Part shown: piece by piece, positions 50,944-60,189 of the stretch
Layout of the letters: every line of letters starts with the position of its first letter
Numbering within the stretch: position 1 is the first letter of the stretch
NCBI GenBank assembly: GCA_007745635.1
Contig: CP036272.1
Span: forward strand, 4,778,375 to 4,842,374
Reading direction: 5' to 3'
DNA: 64,000 nucleotides
Source of the DNA: Stieleria bergensis
GTDB taxonomy: Bacteria; Planctomycetota; Planctomycetia; Pirellulales; Pirellulaceae
The notes under the pieces: model-generated
Seen by the model: only the letters and a program-made list of their open reading frames with translations
Database searches by the model: none
Told to the model about the DNA's origin: nothing
Translations under genes and position numbers: made by a program

Positions 50944-52086
50944 TTGCCCGCCCCCCAAGAGCCCTTGATCGAGTCGCTCCGCGAAGTTGGCGCGGTGCTG
51001 GAGTCGCTGCGAGTCGAACGCCCCTTTGTGGTCCTCGACGAAACAGCCTACGCGGCGTCCGGCGCGGACATGGTTCTTGAACCTTTGCTCAGCCAGCGGG
51101 CAACGACGCGATTGACGAAGTTTGAAGTGAATCCGAAACTGCAGGATGTTGAGCGCGGCATTGAAGCGTATCGAAACAGCGATGCCGATTTTGTGATCGC
51201 CCTTGGTGGCGGAACGGCGATTGACCTCGCCAAACTGATTGGACGGCTCGCTGTGCAATCACACTCGGCTCGTGAGCTTGCCACCGGGCAGGCGACGATT
51301 CAAGCGACCGGCCAGCCCTTGATGGCGATTCCAACGACCGCTGGAACGGGCAGCGAAGCGACACACTTTGCGGTCGTTTATGTGGATGGCGAAAAGCACT
51401 CGGTGGCGCATCCCAGTCTGCTACCAAACTACGCGGTCGTCGACCCCACTCTGACCGAAAGCCTGCCGCCTGGCATGACTGCTGCCACTGGCCTGGACGC
51501 TTTGTGTCAGGCGATTGAATCCATTTGGTCCGTCGCCGCAACAGAGGAATCGCTTCACGATGCCAGCGAAGCGGCCACACTTGCGTTTGCGAATCTTGTA
51601 CCCGCCACCAACGCTCCCACTCCAGAGGTTCGACAAGCGATGTGCCGGGCGTCTCATCTGGCGGGCAAAGCGATCAACATCACCAAGACCACCGCTCCAC
51701 ACGCGCTGTCCTATGCACTGACATCTCGCTTTGGCGTGCCACATGGACTGGCCGTCGCAGTCACACTGGCACCTCTGTTGGCATTCAACGCGGCAGTCAC
51801 AAGCGAAGACTGCATGGATCCGCGCGGCGCAACTGCCGTTAGCCAGCGCATTTCAAGAGTGATCAACATTCTGGGCGCCAAGGATGTTCAAACCGCCTGT
51901 GCCGTGATCAGCAATCTCCTGTCACAAATTCACTGCCCCGCGCTGCATGAAATCTGCTCGCCCGATGACTTCATGGGCATTGCACAAAGCGCCAACGCCG
52001 AGCGACTTTCCAATAACCCACGCCGGGCAACCTGCGATCAGCTGTATGCCGTCTTAAGCACTCCGCTTCACGCAACGCCCCACTGA
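50944..52086 (+). CDS. Iron-containing alcohol dehydrogenase-family protein
   Basis: A 380-residue protein with a TTG start, supported by GGAG 7 bases upstream. The family motifs are intact: nucleotide-binding ALGGGTAIDLAK, PTTAGTGSEATHFAV and the metal-binding region HALSYALTSRFGVPHGLAVAV. Iron-dependent dehydrogenases of this kind reduce or oxidise short alcohols and aldehydes, including phosphonoacetaldehyde in phosphonate pathways. The divergent phosphonatase-like hydrolase and the XRE-cupin regulator support a role in phosphonate or similar aldehyde metabolism; this is inference from context, and the exact substrate cannot be read from the sequence. Confidence 0.88.
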   Translation: MPAPQEPLIESLREVGAVLESLRVERPFVVLDETAYAASGADMVLEPLLSQRATTRLTKFEVNPKLQDVERGIEAYRNSDADFVIALGGGTAIDLAKLIGRLAVQSHSARELATGQATIQATGQPLMAIPTTAGTGSEATHFAVVYVDGEKHSVAHPSLLPNYAVVDPTLTESLPPGMTAATGLDALCQAIESIWSVAATEESLHDASEAATLAFANLVPATNAPTPEVRQAMCRASHLAGKAINITKTTAPHALSYALTSRFGVPHGLAVAVTLAPLLAFNAAVTSEDCMDPRGATAVSQRISRVINILGAKDVQTACAVISNLLSQIHCPALHEICSPDDFMGIAQSANAERLSNNPRRATCDQLYAVLSTPLHATPH

Positions 52087-52578
52087 CACCCGCACTTCGC
52101 CCGCGGAAGCCTGCAGATGCGACCTCACTAACAGCACCGTTCAGGCCGACCACACCCGCTCCATGGAAAATGTTCTCCGCCGAACACGCTTTCAGAATCA
52201 ATGCATCAGCGGGCTGGCCGCTGGGCATCACAATCGCAATTTCAACGCAAAGCGGCGAGTCCTGGACCGTCCAGGGCTTTCACGGCACTTGATTAGCGCG
52301 GCCCCATGCACTCGTTCGACCAGAAACTGACAATTGCCTGAGTTGATCACCCACACTGGGCGGTGCTTGCGGCACTATACTGAAGGAATTGGGAACCGCT
52401 TGTGTTTCCAGCATGGCCAAGTCTTTTCACTTTGAGCCGAACCGTCATTCCACTGCAACGACACAGCACAGGATTTAATCTACCTGACCTGACGGGTCCA
52501 ACTGACCTGACGGGCCGTGCGTTTGGCTGCGGAAGGCGTGATGGCTCGCCACGCTTCCCTTTTTAGGAACGCCCACTG
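52087..52578. other. 490-bp intergenic region
   Basis: No gene is supported. A direct repeat ctgacctgacggg occurs twice (52484 and 52502 area) near the start of the dioxygenase gene, and a TATACT sequence near 52376 could be a -10 box, without a good -35. Confidence 0.35.
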
Positions 52579-53316
52579 ATGTCCAACTTCAAGTCCATTT
52601 TGACACGACGACAACTGCTGCAAACGGGATCCACCTGCGCAGCCGCCGGGCTGGCGGCTCCGGGTGTGTTTGCAGAAATGCTGGAAACGCCACGGTTCAC
52701 CGAGGGACCGTTTTACCCGGACAAGCTGCCGCTGGACACGGACAACGATCTGCTGATTATCAACGAAAGCCTGACGCCGGCGGTGGGTGAAATCACTCAC
52801 ATCAGCGGACGTGTCTTGAACTCCAGCGGCAATCCAATCCGCAATGCCTTTGTCGAAATTTGGCAAGTCGATAACAACGCGGTCTACTTGCATTCAGGTG
52901 ACAAGAAAAATCGCGCCAATCAAGACAAGAACTTTCAGGGATACGGTCGGTTCTTGACGGACGCCAAGGGGCACTATTATTTCCGAACCATCAAACCTGT
53001 CCCCTATCCAGGACGAACGCCTCACATTCACGTGGGAGTCAGCGTCAACGGCCACCGCATCCTGACCACGCAATTGTTCATCAAGGGTCATGAACTCAAC
53101 GCCAAAGATGGAGTGCTCAGAAGTGTGCGTGACCCCAAAGCCGTTGAATCAGTGATGGGCGATTTTAAACCCATCAAAGATTCCAAGCTGGGGGAACTGA
53201 GCGTGGACTTTGACATGGTCGTTGGCAAGACCGCCTTCGAAGGCGATGACGGTAAGCTCCGAGGCGGAATCGGTCGACCTGAGATCCGCCGGCGACGACG
53301 CCCAACGCAGGGCTAA
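52579..53316 (+). CDS. Tat-exported intradiol ring-cleavage dioxygenase-like protein
   Basis: A 245-residue protein. The N terminus is a twin-arginine signal (TRRQLLQTGSTCAAAGLAAP). The domain matches protocatechuate/catechol dioxygenases: FTEGPFYP, the GRVLNSSGNPIRNAFVEIWQ beta-sandwich start and the candidate non-haem Fe(III) ligands Tyr in NAVYLHSG, Tyr in FQGYGRF and two His in RTPHIHVGV. It would open aromatic rings between the two hydroxyls. A secreted form suggests breakdown of plant or algal aromatics outside the cell. The stop codon lies in the first unit of a 22-bp tandem array. Confidence 0.88.
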   Translation: MSNFKSILTRRQLLQTGSTCAAAGLAAPGVFAEMLETPRFTEGPFYPDKLPLDTDNDLLIINESLTPAVGEITHISGRVLNSSGNPIRNAFVEIWQVDNNAVYLHSGDKKNRANQDKNFQGYGRFLTDAKGHYYFRTIKPVPYPGRTPHIHVGVSVNGHRILTTQLFIKGHELNAKDGVLRSVRDPKAVESVMGDFKPIKDSKLGELSVDFDMVVGKTAFEGDDGKLRGGIGRPEIRRRRRPTQG

Positions 53317-53401
53317 TGCTGAGCTAACGCAGGGCTAATGCTGAGCTAACGCAGGGCTAATGCTGAGCTAACGCAGGGTTAATGCTGAGCTAACGCAGGG
53401 C
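53306..53401 (+). repeat. 22-bp tandem repeat, about 4.4 copies
   Basis: Unit cgcagggctaatgctgagct+aa at 53306, 53328, 53350 and 53372 (one copy has ggtt for ggct), then a partial copy. It begins inside the dioxygenase stop region. A related gcagggctaacgctcagctt occurs at 37481-37500. Confidence 0.92.
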
Positions 53402-53578
53402 GGTCTGAAGATTCGCCCCACACGTTTCGCGTTGTCTCGCGAACAGATGGGACAACGCAGTCACCCTCTGCCAGTCACCCTCTGCCATGAGCAAAGGTTA
53501 CAGCGGCCAGAAGTGACCTCGGCAGTGCCCAATCGGCCAAAGCGTTCAAAGCGATCTCCACCGATCCTACAGAAACGT

Positions 53579-54496
53579 CTAGCGGTTCAAACGCAACACC
53601 GCCTGGACGGGATAGTGATCCGATGGATAGCGGCCTTCCTCATTGGTGTAATTGATCGACGACTGCAAGGTCACGAAGTCAGGGCTGTGTAGCACCCAAT
53701 CGATCCGAGAGCCATCGCGATGACCCGTCCAGCGACTGGACGACGCCTCGTCACTCTGCCGAACCGGGTGAGCTGCACGGTAGGAATCGACGAAACCATC
53801 CGCTCCAGCACCGGTCAGCGCCTCATACGGTGTTAGATCTTCAGTCGTATTAAAGTCGCCGGTAATGATCACTGGCAGGCCGTCGGCCACAAACTGATCA
53901 GCACGTTCTCGAATCAGCTTCGCCGACTCCAATCGCGCTTGCTTGCCGCGGTGATCAAAGTGGGTATTGATAAACACAAGTTGCTTCCCAGCGTCTTGCT
54001 TATCACTTAGCTTGACCCATGATGCCATTCTTGGCAGCGAGGAATCCCAGCTCTTGCTGCCAGCGACTTCCGGAGTCTCGCTCAGCCAGAAATGGCCCGC
54101 GTCAACGAGATCGAATCGAGACTTCCGATAGAGCAACGGAACAAACTCGCCTTTCTCAGTTCCGTCTTCACGGCCAACGCCGTGGAATCCAAACTCGGGC
54201 AACAACTGCTTCAGAAACTGAGCCTGAAACTTCAATACCTCCTGGCCACCGAGCAAATCTGGACCAAACAGTGTGATGGTTTCAGCCACCAAGTAAGATC
54301 GTTTGGACCAGCGATTCTCACCGTCGTTTGCCGCTCCATAGCGAATGTTAAAGCTCATGACTTTAACAGGAGCGGCACGATCGGCGGCGGCGCTGGAATC
54401 CTGAGCCACACCCACTGCAGCACTGCAGAAAATCCAAGCACAGGCCACGGCAAGCATCACCAGGCGACGGCCAACAACAGCGGAACCCATTCGCAT
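53579..54496 (-). CDS. Exported endonuclease/exonuclease/phosphatase family protein
   Basis: A 305-residue protein. I chose the ATG at 54496, preceded by GGAG in atggagatttcg, which gives a signal peptide ending VAQDSS; longer starts at 54508 are possible. The EEP motifs are complete: MSFNIRYGA, GGQEVLKFQ, FINTHFDHRG, ITGDFNTTED, RIDWVLHS and PSDHYPVQAV. It therefore has all metal and catalytic residues (Asn, Glu, Asp, His) of DNase I/inositol-phosphatase-type enzymes, unlike the EEP protein at 14.6-15.7 kb. Probably a secreted phosphodiesterase or phosphatase. Confidence 0.88.
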   Translation of the reverse strand: MRMGSAVVGRRLVMLAVACAWIFCSAAVGVAQDSSAAADRAAPVKVMSFNIRYGAANDGENRWSKRSYLVAETITLFGPDLLGGQEVLKFQAQFLKQLLPEFGFHGVGREDGTEKGEFVPLLYRKSRFDLVDAGHFWLSETPEVAGSKSWDSSLPRMASWVKLSDKQDAGKQLVFINTHFDHRGKQARLESAKLIRERADQFVADGLPVIITGDFNTTEDLTPYEALTGAGADGFVDSYRAAHPVRQSDEASSSRWTGHRDGSRIDWVLHSPDFVTLQSSINYTNEEGRYPSDHYPVQAVLRLNR

Positions 54497-54993
54497 CGAA
54501 ATCTCCATCACCACGAAACACGAGAGCAACAATCGTTGCTTAAAACAACCACATTCCTTTACACAGCGGTAAAGGATTCCAAGCGGCATTATAACCGCCA
54601 TGTGGCTTGTATGTTGATTCTCAGGTCGTCCCGATCAGTCCAACCGCAACACCCGAGCGAATCGGTGATCCGCTTGCTCGTACTGAATTCGTAGCGTGCA
54701 TGCTTCTGAATTCGTAGCGTGCTGTGCTTGCACGCACCAATGGCCCAGAAACAACGCAATTGCAGGCAAATCAGTGGTGCAAGCAAGAGCCCGACCTCGC
54801 TTGCCCGTCACATCCGGTGCGACTTGCTGAGTGTGTACCCTACAGAGGCACTTGGCAGATTGCCTATTCATGGCGACAAGCCATGTTGCATACGAAAGCC
54901 TCGTTGCCTGCGCGAGAGCATCTGGCGACAAGCATGTCACCAAGCCATCTCGCTAAAACCAGCCCTCACTCGCCATTCATTTAGGAGCATACC
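54497..54993. other. Intergenic region with dispersed repeats
   Basis: No coding region is supported. It contains two tandem copies of a 23-24-bp sequence beginning ctgaattcgtagcgtgc (54683 and 54706), the second merging into dispersed repeat copy C. AGGAG at 54982-54986 is the ribosome-binding site of the next gene. Confidence 0.45.
54720..54743 (+). repeat. Dispersed intergenic repeat, copy C
   Basis: tgctgtgcttgcacgcacca then atgg, related to copies at 18804-18828 and 37644-37668 with the core gtgcttgcacgcacca shared with the latter. Confidence 0.75.
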
Positions 54994-55356
54994 GTGGTTC
55001 AAGCACTGGAAGTCGTCTCTGCCGGCAAGAATGTTCACGTCAAAGTGACAGGAAAATTGACCAAGGCCGAATATGAAATGTTTTCCCCGTTGGTCGACGA
55101 ACAGATCAAAGAACATGGAAAGGTTCGCATTCTGTTTGAAATGCATGACTTCCACGGCTGGACCGCGGGAGCCCTTTGGCAAGACATCAAATTCGATTTC
55201 AAGCACTGGCACGACATTGAGCGCGTAGCGATCGTTGGCGAATCGAAATGGGAAGCAGGCATGGCAGCGTTTTGCAAGCCCTTCACCACCGCCAAGATTC
55301 AGTACTTCGATCACAGCAAGCGGGCAGAGGCGACCAGTTGGATCGAAGCAGAATGA
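54994..55356 (+). CDS. SpoIIAA-like/STAS-type small protein
   Basis: A 120-residue protein with a GTG start and AGGAG 7 bases upstream. The fold pattern is SpoIIAA-like (DUF3478): VVSAGKNVHVKVTGKLTKAE, VRILFEMHDFHGWTAGALWQ, FDFKHWHDIERVAIVGE and a C-terminal YFDHSKRAEATSWI. Such stand-alone proteins are often linked to lipid binding or stress in marine bacteria; no anti-sigma partner is present here. It is a separate gene, ending near a strong hairpin. Confidence 0.85.
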   Translation: MVQALEVVSAGKNVHVKVTGKLTKAEYEMFSPLVDEQIKEHGKVRILFEMHDFHGWTAGALWQDIKFDFKHWHDIERVAIVGESKWEAGMAAFCKPFTTAKIQYFDHSKRAEATSWIEAE

Positions 55357-55396
55357 CACTGAGGCCATGATTCCAACCGACGACATTTTCCCTTTT

Positions 55397-55424
55397 CCGG
55401 ATCAGCCACTGTGGGCTGATCCGG
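55397..55424. terminator. Bidirectional terminator hairpin
   Basis: Perfect 11-bp inverted repeat ccggatcagcc / ggctgatccgg with a 6-nt loop, between the convergent SpoIIAA-like gene and the DUF1080-dehydrogenase gene. No long U-tract. Confidence 0.65.
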
Positions 55425-55443
55425 TGATCGCGAGGGGTGCCGA

Positions 55444-57357
55444 CTATTCAGCGATGCGGTAAATGCATTTACCGGCGGGGCTTTCAACCAGATAGAAGAC
55501 TTCGCCAGATTGGTCTTCACCGAAAGCCAAAACAGAAACGCCCTTAGGCAGCACTTGCACATTCTTGACCGCTTTGCCGGTCTTCTCGTCGACCTTCAAG
55601 GCCCAAACGACGCCGCTGACATAATCAGCGTACAAGTAAGCTCCGTTGAGCTCTGGGATGCGTGAGCTTCGGTAGACCCGGCCACCGGTGATCGAACGAC
55701 CGATGCGATGATCGTATTGCCAAACCGGATCAATCGGATCGGAAACACCTTCTGGAGCGGTACCATTGCTAAAGCTGTTGGTGCCCTCGCGGGTGCTCCA
55801 GCCAAAGTTGCCGCCCTTGGTGATCAGATTGACTTCTTCCCACAGCTCTTGGCCAACGTCACCCAACCAAAGCTTGCCGGTCTTTTTGTCAAACGCCATC
55901 CGCCAAGGGTTGCGAATGCCATAGGCGTAGATCTCTGGACGAGCGTTGTCCTGACCAACAAACGGGTTGTCCGCAGGAATCCCATACGGCAATGCAGCCG
56001 TTGGAGAATCGACATCGATCCGGAGGACCGAACCGAGCAAGGTGGACAAGTTTTGCCCGTTGCCCGCAGGGTCGTTACGCAACCCTCCGTCCCCTAAACC
56101 GATGTACAAGTAACCATCAGGACCGAATTCGATCACGCCACCGTTGTGATTTTTATACGGCTGATCGATGGTCATGATGACCCGTTCGCTGCTGGGATCA
56201 GCAGCATTCGAATCATCGTCACTGACGGTAAACTCGCTGAGAATCGACCGAGTTTTCTGTGCGTCGGTGTAATAGACGTAGAACTTGCCGTTCTTTTTGT
56301 ATTCAGGGTGCATCGCGAGCCCGAGCAAACCTTCCTCGTTCGCACCGCGACTCGAAAAGTTCTGGACCTTTTCTTGCAAGTCCAAGAACAGATGGCTTTC
56401 GGTGACATCGGCTTTGTTTTCGAACGTCCAAATCTCGCCGGATTGCGCGGCGGCAAACAAGCGATTGGTTCCATCGTTCGCATACGTCAGTTCCATCAAG
56501 CGCAACTTGCGGATGCGTCCCTCGTCGTCGACCCCTTCCCAGCCTTCCCACTTAAGAGCAGGAAACGCGAGCTGCCCGTTCATTTCCAGGTTGCCATCGA
56601 TGGGCTGTGGAACGCTGCCGTCTTCGGCAATGCGGCGAACTTTGATGTTACGAAAGCTGACCAGGTTGCCATGATCTTGTAGACAGATGTGTCCTTCGGT
56701 GGCTTCACCAAAGCCTTTGAACTTGGCGAACTTGCTCTTCGCGACACGTTCTTTCCAGTCCTTGCTGCCCTTGCTGAAGGTGTAATAGCGAACACCGTTG
56801 ACACAAACTTCGCAGCCTTGTGGCGCGATGCGCAGATAGATCTGATTCCATTGACCGGCAGGACGGATGGCATCAACGATCGAACCATCCGGATTCTTGC
56901 CGGGCTTGTACAGCTGATACAACCAGCCGGCAAGCTGTGGATCATGGCCGTCAACATTGTCTTGGATCTGAATCTCTGGCCCGCTTCGCCACGGAGTTGA
57001 ATTGTCCTCGGTGACGTGGAACATCAAGCCACTATTGCCTTCGGGACTGATTTTGAAGTCCAGCAGCAATTCGAAGGCGCCAAACGTTTCTTTACTGATG
57101 ATGTCGCCAGCGCCGCCTTTGTAACGCACCAACGCACCGTCATCGACTTTCCAGCCATCGCTGACTGAGTCTTTTTGGTAGTTACGCCAGCCGTCAAACG
57201 TCTTGCCATCAAACAACAGTTTCCATCCGCTGCGACTTTCAGCTTCACTCAATTCGTTGACGCCCGTTTCGGCGATCGCAAAGGAAGGAACACTGGTTGC
57301 GGTCACCAGCGCAGCAAGCGCCAACGCCGATCGCAACAGTGACTGAGAGAGTTTCAT
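55444..57357 (-). CDS. Exported DUF1080 and sorbosone/glucose dehydrogenase fusion
   Basis: A 637-residue protein with a Sec signal peptide (about 29 residues ending AIAETG). Residues 40-245 are a DUF1080 (3-keto-disaccharide hydrolase, concanavalin-like) domain: WKLLFDGKTFDGWRNYQ, GNSGLMFHV, GPEIQIQDN and HICLQDHGNLVSFRNIKVR. Residues 265-637 are a glucose/sorbosone dehydrogenase-type PQQ propeller: EEGLLGLAMHPEYKKNGKFY, VYYTD, YLYIGLGDGGLRNDPAGNGQ, AYGIRNPWRMAFD and GEVFYLVES. Such fusions are frequent in planctomycetes and suggest oxidation and release of sugars at the cell surface. No cytochrome domain is attached. Confidence 0.9.
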   Translation of the reverse strand: MKLSQSLLRSALALAALVTATSVPSFAIAETGVNELSEAESRSGWKLLFDGKTFDGWRNYQKDSVSDGWKVDDGALVRYKGGAGDIISKETFGAFELLLDFKISPEGNSGLMFHVTEDNSTPWRSGPEIQIQDNVDGHDPQLAGWLYQLYKPGKNPDGSIVDAIRPAGQWNQIYLRIAPQGCEVCVNGVRYYTFSKGSKDWKERVAKSKFAKFKGFGEATEGHICLQDHGNLVSFRNIKVRRIAEDGSVPQPIDGNLEMNGQLAFPALKWEGWEGVDDEGRIRKLRLMELTYANDGTNRLFAAAQSGEIWTFENKADVTESHLFLDLQEKVQNFSSRGANEEGLLGLAMHPEYKKNGKFYVYYTDAQKTRSILSEFTVSDDDSNAADPSSERVIMTIDQPYKNHNGGVIEFGPDGYLYIGLGDGGLRNDPAGNGQNLSTLLGSVLRIDVDSPTAALPYGIPADNPFVGQDNARPEIYAYGIRNPWRMAFDKKTGKLWLGDVGQELWEEVNLITKGGNFGWSTREGTNSFSNGTAPEGVSDPIDPVWQYDHRIGRSITGGRVYRSSRIPELNGAYLYADYVSGVVWALKVDEKTGKAVKNVQVLPKGVSVLAFGEDQSGEVFYLVESPAGKCIYRIAE

Positions 57358-57746
57358 ATCAAGTTGTCCACTTTATAAAAGGCCATCGGGAAGGGGGAAC
57401 AAGAAGAAACGTAATGTCCGATGAAGACGGCGTCCAAACAGACAGTCCGCTGGCGCGAACCCAGCAAAAATCAGTCAAATCAAGCGGCCTGTTCTTCCAG
57501 CACCTGTTTCTCTTGAGCTCCACAGTATCCTTGATGCGGACCACCGTCACAACGACCCGACCAAAGAAACCAGCCGCGAATGGAGAATTTGCCCGACCAT
57601 GCGACAGACTTTGGCTGGACACAAGGCAGGCACACAGCGCCCTATGCGTGACGCAGAGAGTTTGCAGAGGCCGCCTGCCGAATCACTGCAGCCGAATCAC
57701 TGCAGCCGAATCACTGCAGCCAGCTTACAGTCGCCAGAGCGATCGC
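57358..57746. other. Intergenic stretch with a short tandem repeat
   Basis: No gene is supported; the region lies between the 5' end of the dehydrogenase gene and the 3' end of bioA. It has the 15-bp tandem repeat at 57677-57721. Confidence 0.4.
57677..57721 (+). repeat. 15-bp tandem repeat, 3 copies
   Basis: Unit gccgaatcactgca(g) repeated three times just downstream of the bioA stop. Confidence 0.85.
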
Positions 57747-59168
57747 TTACGACCGGGGCCAAGTTGCCCACTCAGCGACGACCTCGCAGATCACGCGGCA
57801 CAACGTCAGCAGGTCTTCATCGTCGATCACCAAGGGCGGCGTCGTGTAGATACAGTCCCCAAACGGGCGCAGCCACACACCGCGATCGATGAATGCCTGC
57901 CGCAACCGATCGAGATGCACGAGCTTGTCCACTTGAATCGCACCGATCGCCCCCTTCACGCGCACCTCGACCACCGGGTCCAGATCAGCACAACAAGCCA
58001 ACTGCTGCTGCAGTGTGCGTTCGATCTCAGTCACGCGGCGCAGCACGCCACCATCTCGGAAGAGCTGCAGCGATGCGTTGGCTGCCGCGCAGGCCAGTGG
58101 GTTGGCCATGAAGGTTGGCCCGTGCATGAGAGCGGCGGCAGGATCATCACACCAAAAGGCTGCGAAGACTTCTTCTGTCGCAACGGTAGCCGCCATTCCG
58201 ACCATGCCCGCAGTCAGCGCTTTCCCTAGACAAATGATGTCTGGAACAATGTCGGCTTGCTCGATCGCAAACATCGTCCCCGTTCGACCAAACCCGGTGG
58301 CAAGCTCGTCGGCAACCAGCAGAATTCCATCGCGTTTGCAAAGTTCAGCAATGCCACGCAAGACATCGGCTGAGTGAAACCGCATGCCGCCGGCACCTTG
58401 AACCAGTGGTTCGATAAAGACCGCAGCGATCTGCTGGCCACGCTGCTGCAGTAAGTCTTCAAAGGAACCGAGCGAATCAACGTCTTGTGGTAATGCGACA
58501 CTGATCTGCTGGAGCAACCCGCCGGCAAAGTGAGCGTGCATGCTGCGATTGGGATCGCAAAGCGACATCGCGCCGGTGGTGTCACCGTGATAGGCATTGG
58601 CAAAACTGACAAATCGCGTGCGTCCCGTTTGACCACGGTTGAGGTGATACTGGATGGCCATCTTCATCGCCAGCTCCACCGCCACCGATCCCGAATCAAT
58701 CAGGAAGACCCGATTCAAGTCCCCCGGCAATAACTCCGCGAGGCCAGCGGCCAATACCGCAGCAGGCTCGTGATGCACGCCACCGAACATGACATGTGAC
58801 ATCCGCTGCAGTTGTTCGGTCATCGCAGCAACGATGTCCGGGTGGCTATAACCATGGCAAGCCGACCACCAGGAAGCCAAACCATCGATCAAGGTTCGCC
58901 CGTCGGCCAAGTGCAACCGCACACCCTGGGCGTGTTCAACGGCAACCGGTTGCGGCGCTGTCTTCATTTGGCAGTAGGGCATCCACAAATGATCGCGTCC
59001 GGCCAGCTGCCAAGGCGGCAAGGACGTTGCGGCTGAAGCCTGATGTTCAGTCTTGGAAGACAATGATTTGGGATCCGATGGAGTCACAGACAACTGCTCT
59101 AAACCGAGAAAGATTGATTCGTGCGCCAGGATTTGTGCACTGGCAAGATCGGTTTCTAAGCTCAGCAC
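57747..59168 (-). CDS. bioA: Adenosylmethionine-8-amino-7-oxononanoate aminotransferase
   Basis: A 473-residue class III aminotransferase of biotin synthesis; it converts KAPA to DAPA using S-adenosylmethionine as amino donor. Signatures: LIDGLASWWSACHGYSHPDI, MFGGVHHEPA, AYHGDTTGAMSLCD, DELATGFGRTG and the PLP Lys in ICLGKALTAGMVG, then HGPTFMANPLACAAA, which is BioA-specific. The GTG start at 59168 gives about 30 more N-terminal residues than E. coli BioA (429); a GTG at 59087 is an alternative. Other bio genes are not in the window. Confidence 0.93.
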   Translation of the reverse strand: MLSLETDLASAQILAHESIFLGLEQLSVTPSDPKSLSSKTEHQASAATSLPPWQLAGRDHLWMPYCQMKTAPQPVAVEHAQGVRLHLADGRTLIDGLASWWSACHGYSHPDIVAAMTEQLQRMSHVMFGGVHHEPAAVLAAGLAELLPGDLNRVFLIDSGSVAVELAMKMAIQYHLNRGQTGRTRFVSFANAYHGDTTGAMSLCDPNRSMHAHFAGGLLQQISVALPQDVDSLGSFEDLLQQRGQQIAAVFIEPLVQGAGGMRFHSADVLRGIAELCKRDGILLVADELATGFGRTGTMFAIEQADIVPDIICLGKALTAGMVGMAATVATEEVFAAFWCDDPAAALMHGPTFMANPLACAAANASLQLFRDGGVLRRVTEIERTLQQQLACCADLDPVVEVRVKGAIGAIQVDKLVHLDRLRQAFIDRGVWLRPFGDCIYTTPPLVIDDEDLLTLCRVICEVVAEWATWPRS

Positions 59169-59554
59169 CTAACCGTCGCGATCAAACCAGCCACCAAACG
59201 CAGCCAAGCCAATGGAGCCCAGATTCGATTCTCGCAGGTATACATCGCCTCCGGGGCTGGGCTGCTGCGTCTTCTAGCATAAAGGACTCGCCGGGCGACT
59301 GAACCCCAAGCGGGATGGATTTCCTGACCGACCGGATGTTTGTAAGGCGTGTTTTCAAAAGCGTCCAACAGGCCGCATGAAGGGACATGCGGCTGCACCC
59401 CAGACGCTTGGCGGAGGCTTCACCGGAACAGGCAGCCCCCAATCTGACAATCCAAGTGTTTCCATTGGACCAAGCCTCCTGCAGCCGTTTTCCAGCAACC
59501 TACAATGCAGCCAACCGGTTCCAAGCCCCACCTCTTGTGAAGAAACCACACACC
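59169..59554. other. Divergent intergenic region between bioA and the SixA-like gene
   Basis: No gene is supported. It should hold the promoters of both genes; no clear regulatory site (for example a BirA operator) was recognised. Confidence 0.35.
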
Positions 59555-60094
59555 ATGCAATCACGCTTGATATTGATGCGGCATGCTAAAAGCGACCATA
59601 GCGACGGCACGCTGTCAGATCACCAGCGGCCTCTCAATGCTCGCGGCCGAGGTGATTGTCCGCCAATGGCAAACTGGCTGGCCGAAAATGAGCTGCAACC
59701 CGACCTGGTCTTAAGCTCCAATGCTCTTCGCACCCAACAAACCATTGAACGGATGGCCGATCATTGGCCCGATGAAACCAGGATTATCTATCTGGACGAA
59801 CTTTACCTATCCAGTCCTGAAACCATGCTACAGTGTTTGCAAGCGCATGCTGGTGATGCCCTGAAAGTGATGATTCTGTGCCATAATCCGGGCGTCTCCA
59901 TCTTAGCCAGCCAGCTCGCCGGGCAACGGATTGGGATGCCGACAGCAGCCATTGCGGTGTTCGAGGTGGCCGGCCCCCAGCCGGACGTGCAAAGAGTGGA
60001 GCCCAGCGCAGTCGCTCCGCAAAACCCGTTGATTGGATTTGGGCCCATGAGCCAGTGTCAGCTCTCCGCCTTGATCACTCCCAAAACGCTGTGA
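59555..60094 (+). CDS. SixA-like histidine phosphatase
   Basis: A 179-residue protein of the histidine phosphatase superfamily, SixA type. The N terminus carries the catalytic RHG-like triad as LILMRHAKSDHS; further residues are RPLNARGRGDCPPMANWL, VLSSNALRTQQTIERM (phosphate-binding Arg) and LCHNPGVSILASQL with the second catalytic His. SixA removes phosphate from phosphohistidine, e.g. on histidine kinases or PTS proteins. The ATG at 59555 is used because it begins right before the catalytic strand. Next gene 95 bp away. Confidence 0.9.
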   Translation: MQSRLILMRHAKSDHSDGTLSDHQRPLNARGRGDCPPMANWLAENELQPDLVLSSNALRTQQTIERMADHWPDETRIIYLDELYLSSPETMLQCLQAHAGDALKVMILCHNPGVSILASQLAGQRIGMPTAAIAVFEVAGPQPDVQRVEPSAVAPQNPLIGFGPMSQCQLSALITPKTL

Positions 60095-60189
60095 CGTTGA
60101 AACGGAGGGGGCTCCCGGCATGAGCCTCGCCTGCTGAAACAACGTCACACCAACCGATTCACAAGCGATTCTGATGGCTGATTCCATCG

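Noticed and set aside
57297..58229. 310-codon plus-strand frame over the dehydrogenase start and bioA end
   Set aside because: It is antisense to two well-supported genes and has no domain.
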